NCBI GenBank assembly: GCA_002110485.1
Contig: MOWL01000045.1
Span: 682,001 to 746,000, forward strand
Length of the DNA: 64,000 bases
Direction: 5' to 3'
DNA from: Emergomyces orientalis
Taxonomy: Eukaryota > Ascomycota > Eurotiomycetes > Onygenales > Ajellomycetaceae
In this document: positions 46,644 to 56,518 of the stretch, one piece after another
How the letters are laid out: each line of letters opens with the position of its first letter
Position numbering within the stretch: position 1 is the first letter of the stretch
Program-made: the position numbers and the translations under genes
The notes under the pieces: model-generated
Told to the model about the DNA's origin: nothing
Seen by the model: the letters and a program-made list of their open reading frames with translations, nothing else
Databases searched by the model: none

Positions 46644-47772
46644 ATGGCGCCAATTAAACACAAAGCTCTTATAAATTGTGACATGGGAGAAGCTGTATAT
46701 CTAAACCCACCTTTTCCGAACCCATTTGCCATCCCCTGGAAATGAAGTTCAGTTCCAGGGAGCGAAATTTAGGAGCTCAACAGCTAACTGGTGATTTTTC
46801 ATATCTAGTATGGCAATTGGGCATGCGGTCCGGACCTCGAGCTTCTCCCCATGGTTGATCAGGCGAATATTGCCTGTGGATTTCATGCTTCGTAAGCCCT
46901 ACTCTCTTGTTTTTGCGCCTTTGGATATGGGGATCTCATGCCCGCCTATCCCCTAGAGATGAATAATGTGAAATGGAGGGAATGCAAAAGAAAACAAGAA
47001 AAAGGAAAAGAAAAGAAACGCAATACTGCTTAGAAAAATAATACATACACAAATCCAAACCCAAACCCAAATCCGGTATTCGGAATATCAGTAGCTAATT
47101 CGATTTCCAACTCGTCCGCTTATATTATATTAAAGTGATCCCCTCATCATGATGGAAACGGTCCGGAACTGCAAAGCCCACAACGTCAAAATCGGTGCTC
47201 ACCCAGGCCTCCCCGACCTCCAGGGCTTCGGGCGACGAGAAATGAAACTCACTCCGGAAGAACTAACCGCCATAACCGTCTACCAAGTCGGCGCCCTCAA
47301 GGGTTTCCTGGACAGAGAAGATGTCCCCCTGCACCACGTTAAGCCCCATGGCATCCTATATGGCATGATGTGCCGCGACTATGAAGTGGCCAAGGCCGTG
47401 ATGTTGGGTATCCCTAAGGGTATCCCCGTCTTCGGCCTTGCGGGCACCAATATGGAAAAGGCAGCGAAGGATCTTGGAATCCCGTTCTGGGCAGAGTTAT
47501 ATGGCGATGTCAAATATCGAGCGGATGGTTCGTTGGTGATTGATCGCAAGAAGAAACCTTGGGATCTGGCCGACGTAGAGAAACATGTCACTCAGCAGGT
47601 GCGGACGCAGTCGGTGACTGCGGTGGATGGTGCGGTAGTCCCGCTGCCCGTTGGAGACTATCCAGTTTCCATCTGTTGTCATTCCGACTCTCCCGGCTGT
47701 GTCGGGATTATTACGAAAACGAGGGAGGTGGTTGATAAATTTAATAAGGAAAGGGAGGCAGGGCTTGTGTGA
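46644..47772 (+). CDS. lamB: LamB/YcsF-family lactam utilisation protein (PxpA type, 3 exons)
   Basis: Exons 46644-46694, 46809-46891 and 47136-47772 encode 256 aa. The spliced start reads MAPIKHKALINCDMGEAYGNW, the LamB/YcsF N-terminal signature (usually DMGEGFGNW), followed by ANIACGFHASDPLIMMETVRNC and VKIGAHPGLPDLQGFGRREM. The GFHASDP segment is rebuilt only when the 244-bp second intron is removed; the first intron is 114 bp with a GTATAT donor. The family is a TIM-barrel; bacterial PxpA is the hydrolase-like subunit of ATP-dependent 5-oxoprolinase with PxpB and PxpC. Here PxpB- and PxpC-like domains are encoded next door, divergently, as in the A. nidulans lam locus required for growth on 2-pyrrolidinone. 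HVKPHG and CCHSDSPG near the C-terminus are further family motifs. Probably cytosolic, partner of the lamA product. Confidence 0.92.
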
Positions 47773-48562
47773 GGGTCGTACGATGTATGTATATAATCTA
47801 CCCATTCAACCCAAAGACATTTCTAGTTATTTGCATGCACATATCCTGAGATAAACGGTCTTTCGAAGGTCTAATGTTGCTTTGAGCTGCAGCCCTTGTT
47901 TCAATCCAAGGAACCTCCCACATAATGCTTCAGTCAAAGGTGAAGCCGAAATCCAATTGCTATGGAGTGGAGTTGGTAGATGTGTGTACATGTATATCTG
48001 AGAACTTATCTAACCCGCCTGCGTTTCCAGGCTTAAAAGTTTCACGACTAGGAAAAGACCAACAGCAGTATCCAATAAAAGCCAAACGCCTATCAATCAA
48101 AATTATGCGACTGAAGCGCACGAAAAACAGGAAAAAGAATTTCCTGGTTTGGGAATGTGGGGGGGCCGGGGAATTAATGTTGAAATGAATGCAAAGAAGC
48201 GAAAGAAAACGAAACAAAGACAAAAAATTAACGTGTGATAATAAGTCGAATGATAATATGTTGAAAATCATCCACATCCCCTCCTTTTCATCCTGATCCT
48301 TTCTATTCTTCGTTAATCGAACTTTTATACCTGTCCGCCCAACTAGTATTTATAAGCAAACGTATCATCCATGGCATTTCACGGCGGTGAGGTATCTCGC
48401 TTTTTTTTTTTTTTTTTTTTTCGGGTCGTTTCCGCATATATATAAATCAGTAGACCGTGTCGTGGCTAAATCAATTTCTTATCAACCGAAAAATCTTGTG
48501 TAGACAAAACGTGCCCCGAATATTCCCCTAAAGCACCGAAAAGTAAAGGGGAAGAAAAGGCA
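47773..48562. other. Convergent intergenic region with poly-T
   Basis: 3' flanks of lamB (+) and the homeodomain regulator (-). Contains a run of 21 T at 48401-48421, which is A on the regulator's strand and lies ~140 bases past its stop. No supported ORF. Confidence 0.6.
48401..48421 (+). repeat. Poly-T run (21 T)
   Basis: Homopolymer downstream of the homeodomain gene. As A21 in the sense of that gene it could mark a retroposed poly(A) tail or simply slippage; no flanking duplication is visible. Confidence 0.8.
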
Positions 48563-51196
48563 CTAGTTCATATCAAAGTGATCATCAAATATGTTCCGGA
48601 AACAGGGTTCAAACGACCCGGACGCGATATGGGTCCCGGACACGGGGACGCCAGGTGAGGGGATATCTATTGGCATAGAAGATGGCACTTTGAAATGAGA
48701 GGCCCCGCATAAACTGTGCCGGTTCATAGCGCCAAATTTACCGTTTCCTGGGTGACCTCCCGGTTCGAATCCATCGATATGCATATCGTTAAAGTTCGCG
48801 CCTAGATCTCCATGAACACTGCCCGGTGGTTGTGGGAGGTGGTGCGCGTTGTAGCCCATATGGGTTCCTAGATCAAAGCCAGCACTGACGGGAGCCGAGG
48901 AAGATAGAGTGTTAGAAGCGATCGAGGCTGGCCACCCACCACTTGGGAATCCAGCTGAACTAACACCAACACTCCCTGTGGCGCTGTCCATAAAACTGCC
49001 ATGGATACTGGGAGCTCCAGAATTGAAACCGGTGCTGTAGAAGGCAGGACTCTGAAAGCCAGAACTGTTGAAGCCAGTATTGCTGAGGTTTGACGGGATG
49101 GTCAGAAGCTTATGCATAGGAGGCTGGGACAATCCAGGGGCAGCGAACGGTGGCTGCATTTCCAAGTCATCTAGATGGATATTTTCGACTTCGGGCAGAT
49201 CGCAAAGGCCATTGTCTCGTTTCAATATATTTAGCCATATCGGATTGTCGGCACAAGTCTGATTCCACGGGTCGTCACATCCATATACGATTTGTCGGGC
49301 TTCATTCTGGATGTCATGATCCGTCGGAATGATACCACGCTCAAGCTTGCGGCTGATGTATACGGATAGTTCAATTTCCAGGCGGCGGAAACAGCTTGCG
49401 TCTCCGGGGACAAGAATGTTAGATGATTCACCACTAGAGCCTGGGTTGGAAATTTTTCTTAGAGCAGCAAAACTGGATTTCTTTGCTGGCGCTTTAGCAA
49501 CCCACGGATCAAGTGTGTTTCGCTCTTCCCCGATGAGATACGGAGGCATGCCATTTTCAACAAGCCGCTGAACAAAGGGCTCGAATCCCCAGTCTCCTTC
49601 CCACTGCGACATATCAGTGCCAGCTTTGAAATGAGCTGTGAGATGATCGACACGTTCTTTCCACGTATTAAATATGGAGGAGCAGAAACCACAACGGGAT
49701 CGGATCTCTGTAGTAGCACTTCTCCAATTTTCCATCCAGGCGCCAAACTTTACAGAATGCATCAAACGGAGATGTTGACTGAGATGGTCTTTCCGATAGA
49801 AAGTACGTTCTTGGATGGACTTTTCTTGGCATGCATTAAAGTTATGTGACTCAAGATGGTCGGCATCTGGGTTGGGACTTTTGCAGAATGCACAGACGAC
49901 TGCACCATTTATTGTGACCACCCCCCCCTGCGGTGTACATGTCCATTTCTCCAATGCAAGATGCAACGACTTCTCATGCCGTTGCCAATCATACTTGGTA
50001 GAAAAAGAATCAGAGCAAAAAGTGCATTGGAAAATTCGGGCAGCACGGGCTTTTTGAAACGTGTTTTGCCCGATTACAGATTTATGGCGACGTCTGCGGC
50101 GTTCTTTTGCATCCACAGAATTGAACGAGGCCCGGGACGAGCGATGAGAAAAGGCGGATGCAAAGGACATGTCAGAAATGCTTGACTTTGTGTCCAAACT
50201 GTAACTACTCACAGACTGCGCTGGAATCACATTTGAGAGGCCTGAACCGTCGGTGCTCGAACCGGTTTTTCGAGAATTAGAGCGGAAACGGCCAGAGCTG
50301 GAAGTATTCATCTCCCCGACGCCGGAGGGATTCCGCTCTGGAGCGTAAGAGGCATTTGCCATGGCTCGAATAATATCTGTAGCCGAAGCAGGTTCGTGTT
50401 CGGGGGGCGAATGCTTCCAACGCTCAAGGGGGGTCAAGTCGGAAATATCGACTCCTGGAGCTAGTTGTTTTCGTGGAATATCCAGAGCCCCAGCAGGTGG
50501 AGGGGAGCTATCGCGGAGCGATGGCCGAACTTTTCCTCGACGACGAGCATTTGCAAGCCAATTGCAGATCTGGCTGCGCTTCAGACCTGTCTTTGACTTC
50601 AATTCGTCCTTTTCTCCGTCTGAAGGATAGGGGTTGCTGGCGTGCTCCGTCAGCCAAGTTTTTAGGATCCGGATAGCTTCTCTTGAGAATCTGGCGCCAC
50701 TCTTTCGCCCTTTTGTATCGGTTTCTTCGAACGTAGTACCACAGGTACCACCATGGAAAGATCTTAAAAGTTTCTTGCCTGTGAAACTACCGATTGGCAC
50801 GTAGCTGTCTTCGGAGACGACATGTAATGTATCCAAGCCTTTTGCATGGGGTTTAGTACGGGTGAAACTACATTCACGGTACAAAGAGATGCAGCATGTA
50901 CAGCCGTTGTTCTGCATAACACCTCGTTTAGCCATAAAACAATCAAGGCCTCGGGCACGACACAAGTCGCAGGGATCTTTAGCCCGAGTGACAGGAAAAA
51001 CACCTCTGTCAAATAAGCTTAGGGGTTCTTTTTCTTGGGATTTATCTGATTGCACCATGGGTGGGTCGGTAGAGGGAACGGGGTCGTCAACAATTATAGA
51101 ATCACATTTCCCGACAATGCCAGATTCATCAATCACTGGGCAATTAGATGCAACATCGTCATCTCGGGCTGCCTGTTCAAAGTCGAAATATTCCAT
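48563..51196 (-). CDS. Homeodomain (TALE/KN) plus C2H2 zinc-finger transcription factor
   Basis: Single exon, 877 aa. Residues ~164-222 are a homeodomain of the Homeobox_KN type: TWLTEHASNPYPSDGEKDEL (the PYP three-residue loop extension of TALE proteins), then recognition helix QICNWLANARRR. Residues ~390-525 carry several C2H2-like fingers (C391, C394, H407, H412; C435, C438, H447, H451; C502, C505, H518, H522). Upstream, residues 76-109 hold two CX2CX6C triads (C76, C79, C86; C99, C102, C109) spaced by 12 residues, resembling a stretched Zn2Cys6 cluster. The C-terminal ~230 residues are Ser/Gly/Pro-rich with repeated STGFNSG units, a likely activation region. Homeobox-C2H2 proteins of this layout are a known fungal group linked to development. 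The target genes cannot be told from sequence. Confidence 0.9.
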   Translation of the reverse strand: MEYFDFEQAARDDDVASNCPVIDESGIVGKCDSIIVDDPVPSTDPPMVQSDKSQEKEPLSLFDRGVFPVTRAKDPCDLCRARGLDCFMAKRGVMQNNGCTCCISLYRECSFTRTKPHAKGLDTLHVVSEDSYVPIGSFTGKKLLRSFHGGTCGTTFEETDTKGRKSGARFSREAIRILKTWLTEHASNPYPSDGEKDELKSKTGLKRSQICNWLANARRRGKVRPSLRDSSPPPAGALDIPRKQLAPGVDISDLTPLERWKHSPPEHEPASATDIIRAMANASYAPERNPSGVGEMNTSSSGRFRSNSRKTGSSTDGSGLSNVIPAQSVSSYSLDTKSSISDMSFASAFSHRSSRASFNSVDAKERRRRRHKSVIGQNTFQKARAARIFQCTFCSDSFSTKYDWQRHEKSLHLALEKWTCTPQGGVVTINGAVVCAFCKSPNPDADHLESHNFNACQEKSIQERTFYRKDHLSQHLRLMHSVKFGAWMENWRSATTEIRSRCGFCSSIFNTWKERVDHLTAHFKAGTDMSQWEGDWGFEPFVQRLVENGMPPYLIGEERNTLDPWVAKAPAKKSSFAALRKISNPGSSGESSNILVPGDASCFRRLEIELSVYISRKLERGIIPTDHDIQNEARQIVYGCDDPWNQTCADNPIWLNILKRDNGLCDLPEVENIHLDDLEMQPPFAAPGLSQPPMHKLLTIPSNLSNTGFNSSGFQSPAFYSTGFNSGAPSIHGSFMDSATGSVGVSSAGFPSGGWPASIASNTLSSSAPVSAGFDLGTHMGYNAHHLPQPPGSVHGDLGANFNDMHIDGFEPGGHPGNGKFGAMNRHSLCGASHFKVPSSMPIDIPSPGVPVSGTHIASGSFEPCFRNIFDDHFDMN

Positions 51197-51340
51197 GATA
51201 TACGGAAACGTTGAGACGCAATTGAAACAGATTGCCCCGTTACCGGCAATTTGGGTCGATACCCAGGCAACAGAATGACGAAGGTCGACAAGAGGGCGAA
51301 AATCCGCGACTAGTCTCTGATGCTTATGGAAAGAAAATAG

Positions 51341-51394
51341 AACATATGGAACATATGGAAATAATCAGGATATGGAGGATATGGAGGATATGGC
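51341..51394 (+). repeat. Degenerate 9-bp tandem repeats
   Basis: Two copies of ACATATGGA followed, after an interruption, by three copies of a GATATGGAG-like unit, about 150-200 bases upstream of the homeodomain gene's ATG and thus in its promoter or leader. Confidence 0.65.
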
Positions 51395-52947
51395 GGGGAG
51401 AATGTTCAAGGGTAAAAAAAAGTTCAGGAAACAGGAAGAGAAAGGCGAGAAGACAACAAATTGAGTAATTGAGTCACAGATTCATGGAGCTTCGTGTTTA
51501 TCAAGCTCTGGCTGGGCCCGCCTTAGATCGGTGGAGAGGTTCCGGGCTCCGGCTCTGGCATTGACCTTTGGCAAAATCTGGGTCGTGCATGGGATATCTG
51601 CTGTCGAGTGTTGATAGCGGGGGAAAGAATAGCGATAGTCCACTGCAACAACCTAGTTAGCTTCATTCGCTGATTTAGTTCCAAGGCGAAGCCGGGGATT
51701 AAGGTCTTGGCTATTGGATCCACTGGTCGTCCATGTTGATGTAGCTTCATCGCTCGACCGATAGCACTGTACCTCGAGTAGCCTTTAAGGTTTACGGCCG
51801 CATGATCATGATCCGAGAAAAGTAATTGTACGAGGAGCTCAAGAGCTCAGAGACAAGAAGGCCAATCTACCCCGCGTATCCTCAGTCGAGCCCCTTGGGT
51901 TAAAGGGCTTTGGGAGTTTGAGGTGAAGAAATGGCGCTAAAGTCAGCCTCTGGGCGATAGATTACGTCAGCCGGCGTCTGATCCCTGGTCTTCACGCCCT
52001 TTGGTTGACATCGAACCCCCAGCACTAAGCCAGCATGGGCTAAGCCGGGCATTACAGCATACAAGCCTTCTTTTCCAGAAGCTATGATTCATCAACGTCA
52101 AGCTGGTTTGGTAAAACTTTACCACTTATCTGGGTTATCTCAATACCGCCCTCCAGAAGTTTAACCAACGGCAGCAGATCTATCCCGAGATAATCGTTAA
52201 TGGATGGAAGCCTTCGTAACCTGGTGATCAACTGGGGTTAGAATACGAGTGCGCCAATTGACCACGAGAGCCCACTGCGAAATTAATGGCCGGCATAAAC
52301 TTCATCTACGCCCACCTTGGACCTTCCGCACAGTTTAAACCATATTCAATCGCGCCGGTTTCGGAGCCAAGTTGTTAACGGCGGCGAGAGTTACGGCTAG
52401 TTCACTTTTCTGCATGTTTCTCATCCATCTCTTACTTTACGCAGGTGACTTGTATTGCGTGCTTGCGCGCGATTCCCGAGCCCAGTCTAGATACCAATGG
52501 GACTCGTGTGGCGACAGGCTTCCAAATTCGAGCATTTTTCCCTTTTGAACGAGTCGGTGAATGGCTTTGTTGTTGGGTTCAACGCTATCTACCGGGGTAT
52601 GTTGGCAGTTCTAGTTCCAACTGGAGGACGAACCATGATGATATTAATATGCTTATCAATCAGCTCATTATTTAGCCCCCTAATGCCTGCACGCGGGCGT
52701 CCTTCCGCTACCCATGCACTCAATGATTCTTGAAGGATGAAGTCTGACCTCTTTCTTGGCTATGGAACTTCGCAAACTCGGTGCTACTAATGCTATCAAG
52801 AACTCGGTATGGTCCAGCAGCGTCGCTGCATCGAAAATGGAACCGTTGAGTTAAGTGTTCACTGGCAGATCCCGAGTTTTCCAGTAATACTCTTTGGCTA
52901 AGGATTAGGTTTGTATTTACAGTACATGAAAAAATGCATATATTTGT

Positions 52948-53445
52948 ATGTACATGTCTGACTCCGAGGGCTTGGATAGGGACCTTCAGGGTATAGCTAG
53001 TGCCGTGAAGTCACACCATTTCGCCGGGCCGTTCAACCGCGAGGCCCTGATCAAAGATACGAAGGCCATAATATTCGTTCCCTCCTGGCAGGGAATGAGT
53101 TTTCGAGACGGAAAATTTCTGGTGTGGGCTCGTATTGGCAACCTCCACCTTACACGTAGGGCTGGCTCTAATATAACCAATGGGGTCAAAAGCGAAATGG
53201 CCCAACGTCACCGGAATTCGAGATATCGTCATTGGAAATTCGGGTTCTTTGTCTTTCTTGTCGCGCTCTGTCTCTTGTGTCAGTTGAAGAACATTGCACG
53301 TTCAGTTGTGCCGAATGACAACTCCTCAGATGACATGGGCGCTTCCGCTTTTAACCGCCTGAGGAGATGGGGCCATTTGAGCGATTGGCCGGGGGGAGGG
53401 TCCGTGGGGGCATTGGCCCAGCGGAAAGCCCGCGCTCTTGGCTAA
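52948..53445 (+). CDS. Doubtful ORF with one hydrophobic segment
   Basis: A 165-codon open frame from an ATG. It has a single hydrophobic stretch (WKFGFFVFLVALCLLC, about residues 95-112) preceded by a basic segment, as in a type II or tail-region membrane anchor. I recognise no family, and nearby splice signals do not extend it. It lies in an otherwise empty 2.9-kb region, so it may be a small orphan membrane protein or a chance frame. Confidence 0.25.
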   Translation: MYMSDSEGLDRDLQGIASAVKSHHFAGPFNREALIKDTKAIIFVPSWQGMSFRDGKFLVWARIGNLHLTRRAGSNITNGVKSEMAQRHRNSRYRHWKFGFFVFLVALCLLCQLKNIARSVVPNDNSSDDMGASAFNRLRRWGHLSDWPGGGSVGALAQRKARALG

Positions 53446-54065
53446 AACGGGTAGGCCTTCCTGTTCTTTTTGTTTGATAAATCTCTTTTCATCGCCGCAC
53501 TAGAACGGGAATTTTGAGCTGCCTTCAACGATTGGGGAGACGGGTGCCGATTTCCTCCTTCTCTAAGCGTGAATGCTGGTGGTTTCGTTTCTTGAATGCA
53601 TTTGCCCGTTAATCTTGTCCCTATGGTATAAATTATTGTTGTTCAACCGTTCCAAATATCCACCCCCTAGGCTCTGAGGGTATTGCAGAACAAACCTGGC
53701 CTCAAGACTTGGCGTAAACATGCTTTAAATAGTCCGATATCTTAGAAACTAAGATCAATGCAAAGAGTACTCAGGAGAGCGAAATAAATTCTGCCTACTC
53801 CGTAGATAGTTGATTAAAACAGAGTGGACCTGAGTGGAAGAAATATAGGTTGAGTAACGTGATGTTGGCCCAAACTTCTTGATTGGTTTCTCCACAGATT
53901 TCAGATCTACATTAAATCCGCCCCATTCTCCGGGTTCGGCGTGAACCTCGGCATTTCATAATCCCCCTGAAACGCCAAGACCCGGTCCCACCCCCATCGA
54001 AGCATCAACGTCAGTGGGCGCATGCGTATCTCGAACCTTGGAAGGCATATATCGACTGAACAAGA

Positions 54066-55451
54066 ATGTCGTCCTATCGGCTTCCCAACATCCCATCTCT
54101 GCGCAAACAGCAGCTTCGTTTTGAATTGTACGTCGAAGCATAAGTTCCCCTTACTTTTCTTTGTTGTTTGTTTGAAGGTACCTTCTTTTACGTGTTTGCT
54201 TGCATTAAGGGCTGACGAACCACCTACGGACACAGCACCAGCCTGAAAACCGCCCCCCCTCCTGGTATCTACGTGAATATCTCAGCGACAGATCCAACCT
54301 TCTGGTCCGGGGTTATTTTTGTTCAGAAAGGTAATAATAACCTCGGAATATGTCATGTCCCCCACTTCACGTGATTTTTTCTTCTTCCAAATACACTTTG
54401 GTTGTGGTGATGATGAGTTTGAAGCTGATGCCCATAAAAAAATTTACCGGATAACCAGGCCCCTACGCATCTGCTATACTACGGTTCCAGCTCCGTTTTC
54501 CGTCGACATACCCAGATCTACCGCCATTAGTGACTTTCGCGACAGACATATTCCACCCCCTCATCGTGCCCCTCACAACCTACACATTTAGCACCAACTC
54601 GCCTGACACAGACACCGTAAGCGCAACAGATGAGGAACGCCTACCACCTGGTGGCTTTAGTCTGAGGCATGGATTCCCCCATTGGTTCGGGAGAGCGCGC
54701 AGGAGTGCATCGAATTCAACCGCACCATCGCCGAACGTGAGTGGTGGCGAGCAGAGTGACACGAAACCAGCACCCTTGGTACAGCAGCCCAGTGAGGGGA
54801 CAAGCGAGCCAACTCCAGACACACCCTCCAAGAATCCTACGATATCGTCTGCAGGAGAACTAGATGTCTCATCCGGGGTGTCAGTCTCGTCACCTGATTC
54901 CCCCGGGCGTGTATCTCCGTTGCCAACCGGCTCGCCCTATACTTCCAGCCCTCAAATGGATGTTCCAGTCTTAAAGGTGCTTAACTACATTCGGTCGACC
55001 TTTGATGATGAAGCAGTATTAGACTCTATACCGCTGGAGGCGGCTGGGAATCCTGGAGCTTGGCATGCGTGGCGATCTCATCGGGGGTTGGGATATAGGG
55101 AAGGAGAAGATCGCCCAGATGCGCAGTCGAAAAGGGGCAGTCCACACGCACGGCAGCCTGGAGAATGGAACTGGGAGGGTGTCTGGGAGAAGAGGGTTCG
55201 GGCTGGAATTGAGACTAGCTACTTGGAATCCGTCCTTTTTGGCAATAGTACGCGGGGTGGTGCAAGTGATGATCTGGTGAGTACAACGATTAGACCTATA
55301 GCTTTTTTTATACGCATGTTGGATTTGTCGAAAGAAACTTACCGTTTTTGTTTCGTAGGTTCGATTTGTCAAACTTGATAGTGATATACTGGCGAGGACG
55401 AAGGAGGAGATCATCTCTACTCAAGCAGGTAGTGATTTAGAGACACCATGA
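54066..55451 (+). CDS. Cysteine-less E2 ubiquitin-conjugating enzyme variant, FTS/AKTIP-like (4 exons)
   Basis: Exons 54066-54127, 54236-54330, 54459-55276 and 55359-55451 encode 355 aa. Spliced, residues 10-105 form a UBC fold: helix 1 LRKQQLRFEFTSLKTAPPPGIYVNIS, strands with WSGVIFVQKGPYASAILRFQLRFP, and the E2 signature YPDLPPLVTFATDIFHPL. Where an active E2 has its catalytic cysteine after the HPN motif, this protein reads HPLIVPLTTYTF with no cysteine, so it cannot form a ubiquitin thioester. Next comes GGFSLRHGFPHWFG, a Ser/Pro-rich disordered linker (~120-215), then a conserved helical C-terminus (VLKVLNYIRSTFDDEAVLDSIP; WNWEGVWEKRV). The best analogy is FTS/AKTIP, the E2-like member of the FTS-Hook-FHIP complex that links early endosomes to dynein in Aspergillus and animals. 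The assignment is inference from fold and size. Confidence 0.8.
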
Positions 55452-55514
55452 TTTGGTACCTGTCTCTAGCTCCGGCGTGTAAATTTTGGGATAGGAGCGC
55501 TACCATCGTCGTTT

Positions 55515-55534
55515 CCCCCCCCCCACCCCCCCCC
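55515..55534 (+). repeat. Poly-C tract
   Basis: Ten C, one A, nine C, about 60 bases after the E2-variant stop codon. Confidence 0.85.
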
Positions 55535-55947
55535 TTTCTGCTTGTTTGCGCTTTCGCCTCATAACGATTTGAATGCTAGACAGCCTTGTTTATGTATGCG
55601 ATATGTCATGTTCACATCCCAAACTCTATTACTTCCTCTGCCCAAACTACGCTGCTAGCTCTGTCCTTGATGGTTTAAATATGACCAAGCATCGCTCTTT
55701 CTGCAACACGCTGTTGCTTCCCTAGCTGTGTTTGCTGGTGTTTGCCTTTTTTTATTTTTTGGGTAAACACAGACTTCCTGTTCGCTTCTTAAAGGGATTG
55801 CGTTAACATCAATCTCATGTTTTATCTCCATGTTTTGCCCTGTGCATGTCTCTTGCATTTGGTGATTAGTCCCCTGTCTCTTTATATAAACTGTTAAAGA
55901 TATCCACTAATATCAGGGGAAAATATACATTGACGCCAAGGCTCGAG

Positions 55948-56256
55948 ATGTTCAAGATAACACGGAGCGAAGCAAATAGGAATCTAATCTTACTCGCATT
56001 GGTTCTCGTGCCCATTGTTGTCCTGTTCACTATCCTTGCAACCGCTCTAGCGTGCTCAGAGTACTGGAGTTTGTATCGGGAGCGACGGCGTCTCCTCCGT
56101 TCTGGGGATAGCAGCCACCCACGGAGGAGTCGTTCAGACGTACCTTGTTTATCATCATCATCGGAGTCGTCGAACGCGTCGACAAAGAGGTTCGAGTTCA
56201 GCGACGGGGACGCAGATATATACATGAAACCAGTGCTGTTGAGGGAACACGTCTAG
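55948..56256 (+). CDS. Small single-pass membrane protein, unrecognised
   Basis: 102 aa from the ATG at 55948. A strong transmembrane segment sits at about residues 11-39 (NLILLALVLVPIVVLFTILATALAC). It is followed by YRERRR, so by the positive-inside rule the C-terminal ~60 residues should be cytoplasmic. That tail has an Arg/Ser patch and a serine cluster (SSSSESSNAS), possible phosphorylation sites. No family recognised. The hydrophobic-then-basic organisation is more protein-like than chance frames nearby. It lies between the E2-variant gene and the 673-aa gene, all on the same strand. The antisense strand is also open here (119 codons) but its product has no protein-like features. Confidence 0.45.
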   Translation: MFKITRSEANRNLILLALVLVPIVVLFTILATALACSEYWSLYRERRRLLRSGDSSHPRRSRSDVPCLSSSSESSNASTKRFEFSDGDADIYMKPVLLREHV

Positions 56257-56518
56257 TCAGTCACTGACACCCGCTAAACGCGCGGGTTATATAATCCCGC
56301 CGGGCGTCATGCCCAGGTCCAACACGGATACCCATCCATGCCTCCAGGAAGACATCACCACCATCCCGGCGACACAGCCTTTACGCATCTTCAAACGACG
56401 CCTGGAAACTATTTCAGAGGCCACCACCGCTACTTCTTCCAAGGCTTTTTCTCCCCCTTATGCAATTCCCTGACGGCACTCGTCTTATCCCATTTGTCGA
56501 CCCACCCAGGTTTCGAGG

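Larger units (their letters stand above)
51197..54065. other. 2.9-kb divergent intergenic region
   Basis: Promoter of the homeodomain regulator (left) and of the E2-variant gene (right). Contains the short GGATAT tandem array at 51341-51394 just upstream of the regulator. One open frame of 165 codons (52948-53445) is listed separately as doubtful. Nothing else is supported. Confidence 0.55.

Noticed and set aside
48763..48776. GGTTCGAATCC, a perfect B-box-like sequence
   Set aside because: It falls inside the conserved coding exon of the homeodomain regulator, and no A-box or cloverleaf surrounds it.
53907..54233. Minus-strand 108-codon ORF
   Set aside because: It is antisense to the first exon and first intron of the E2-variant gene, which has strong family support.
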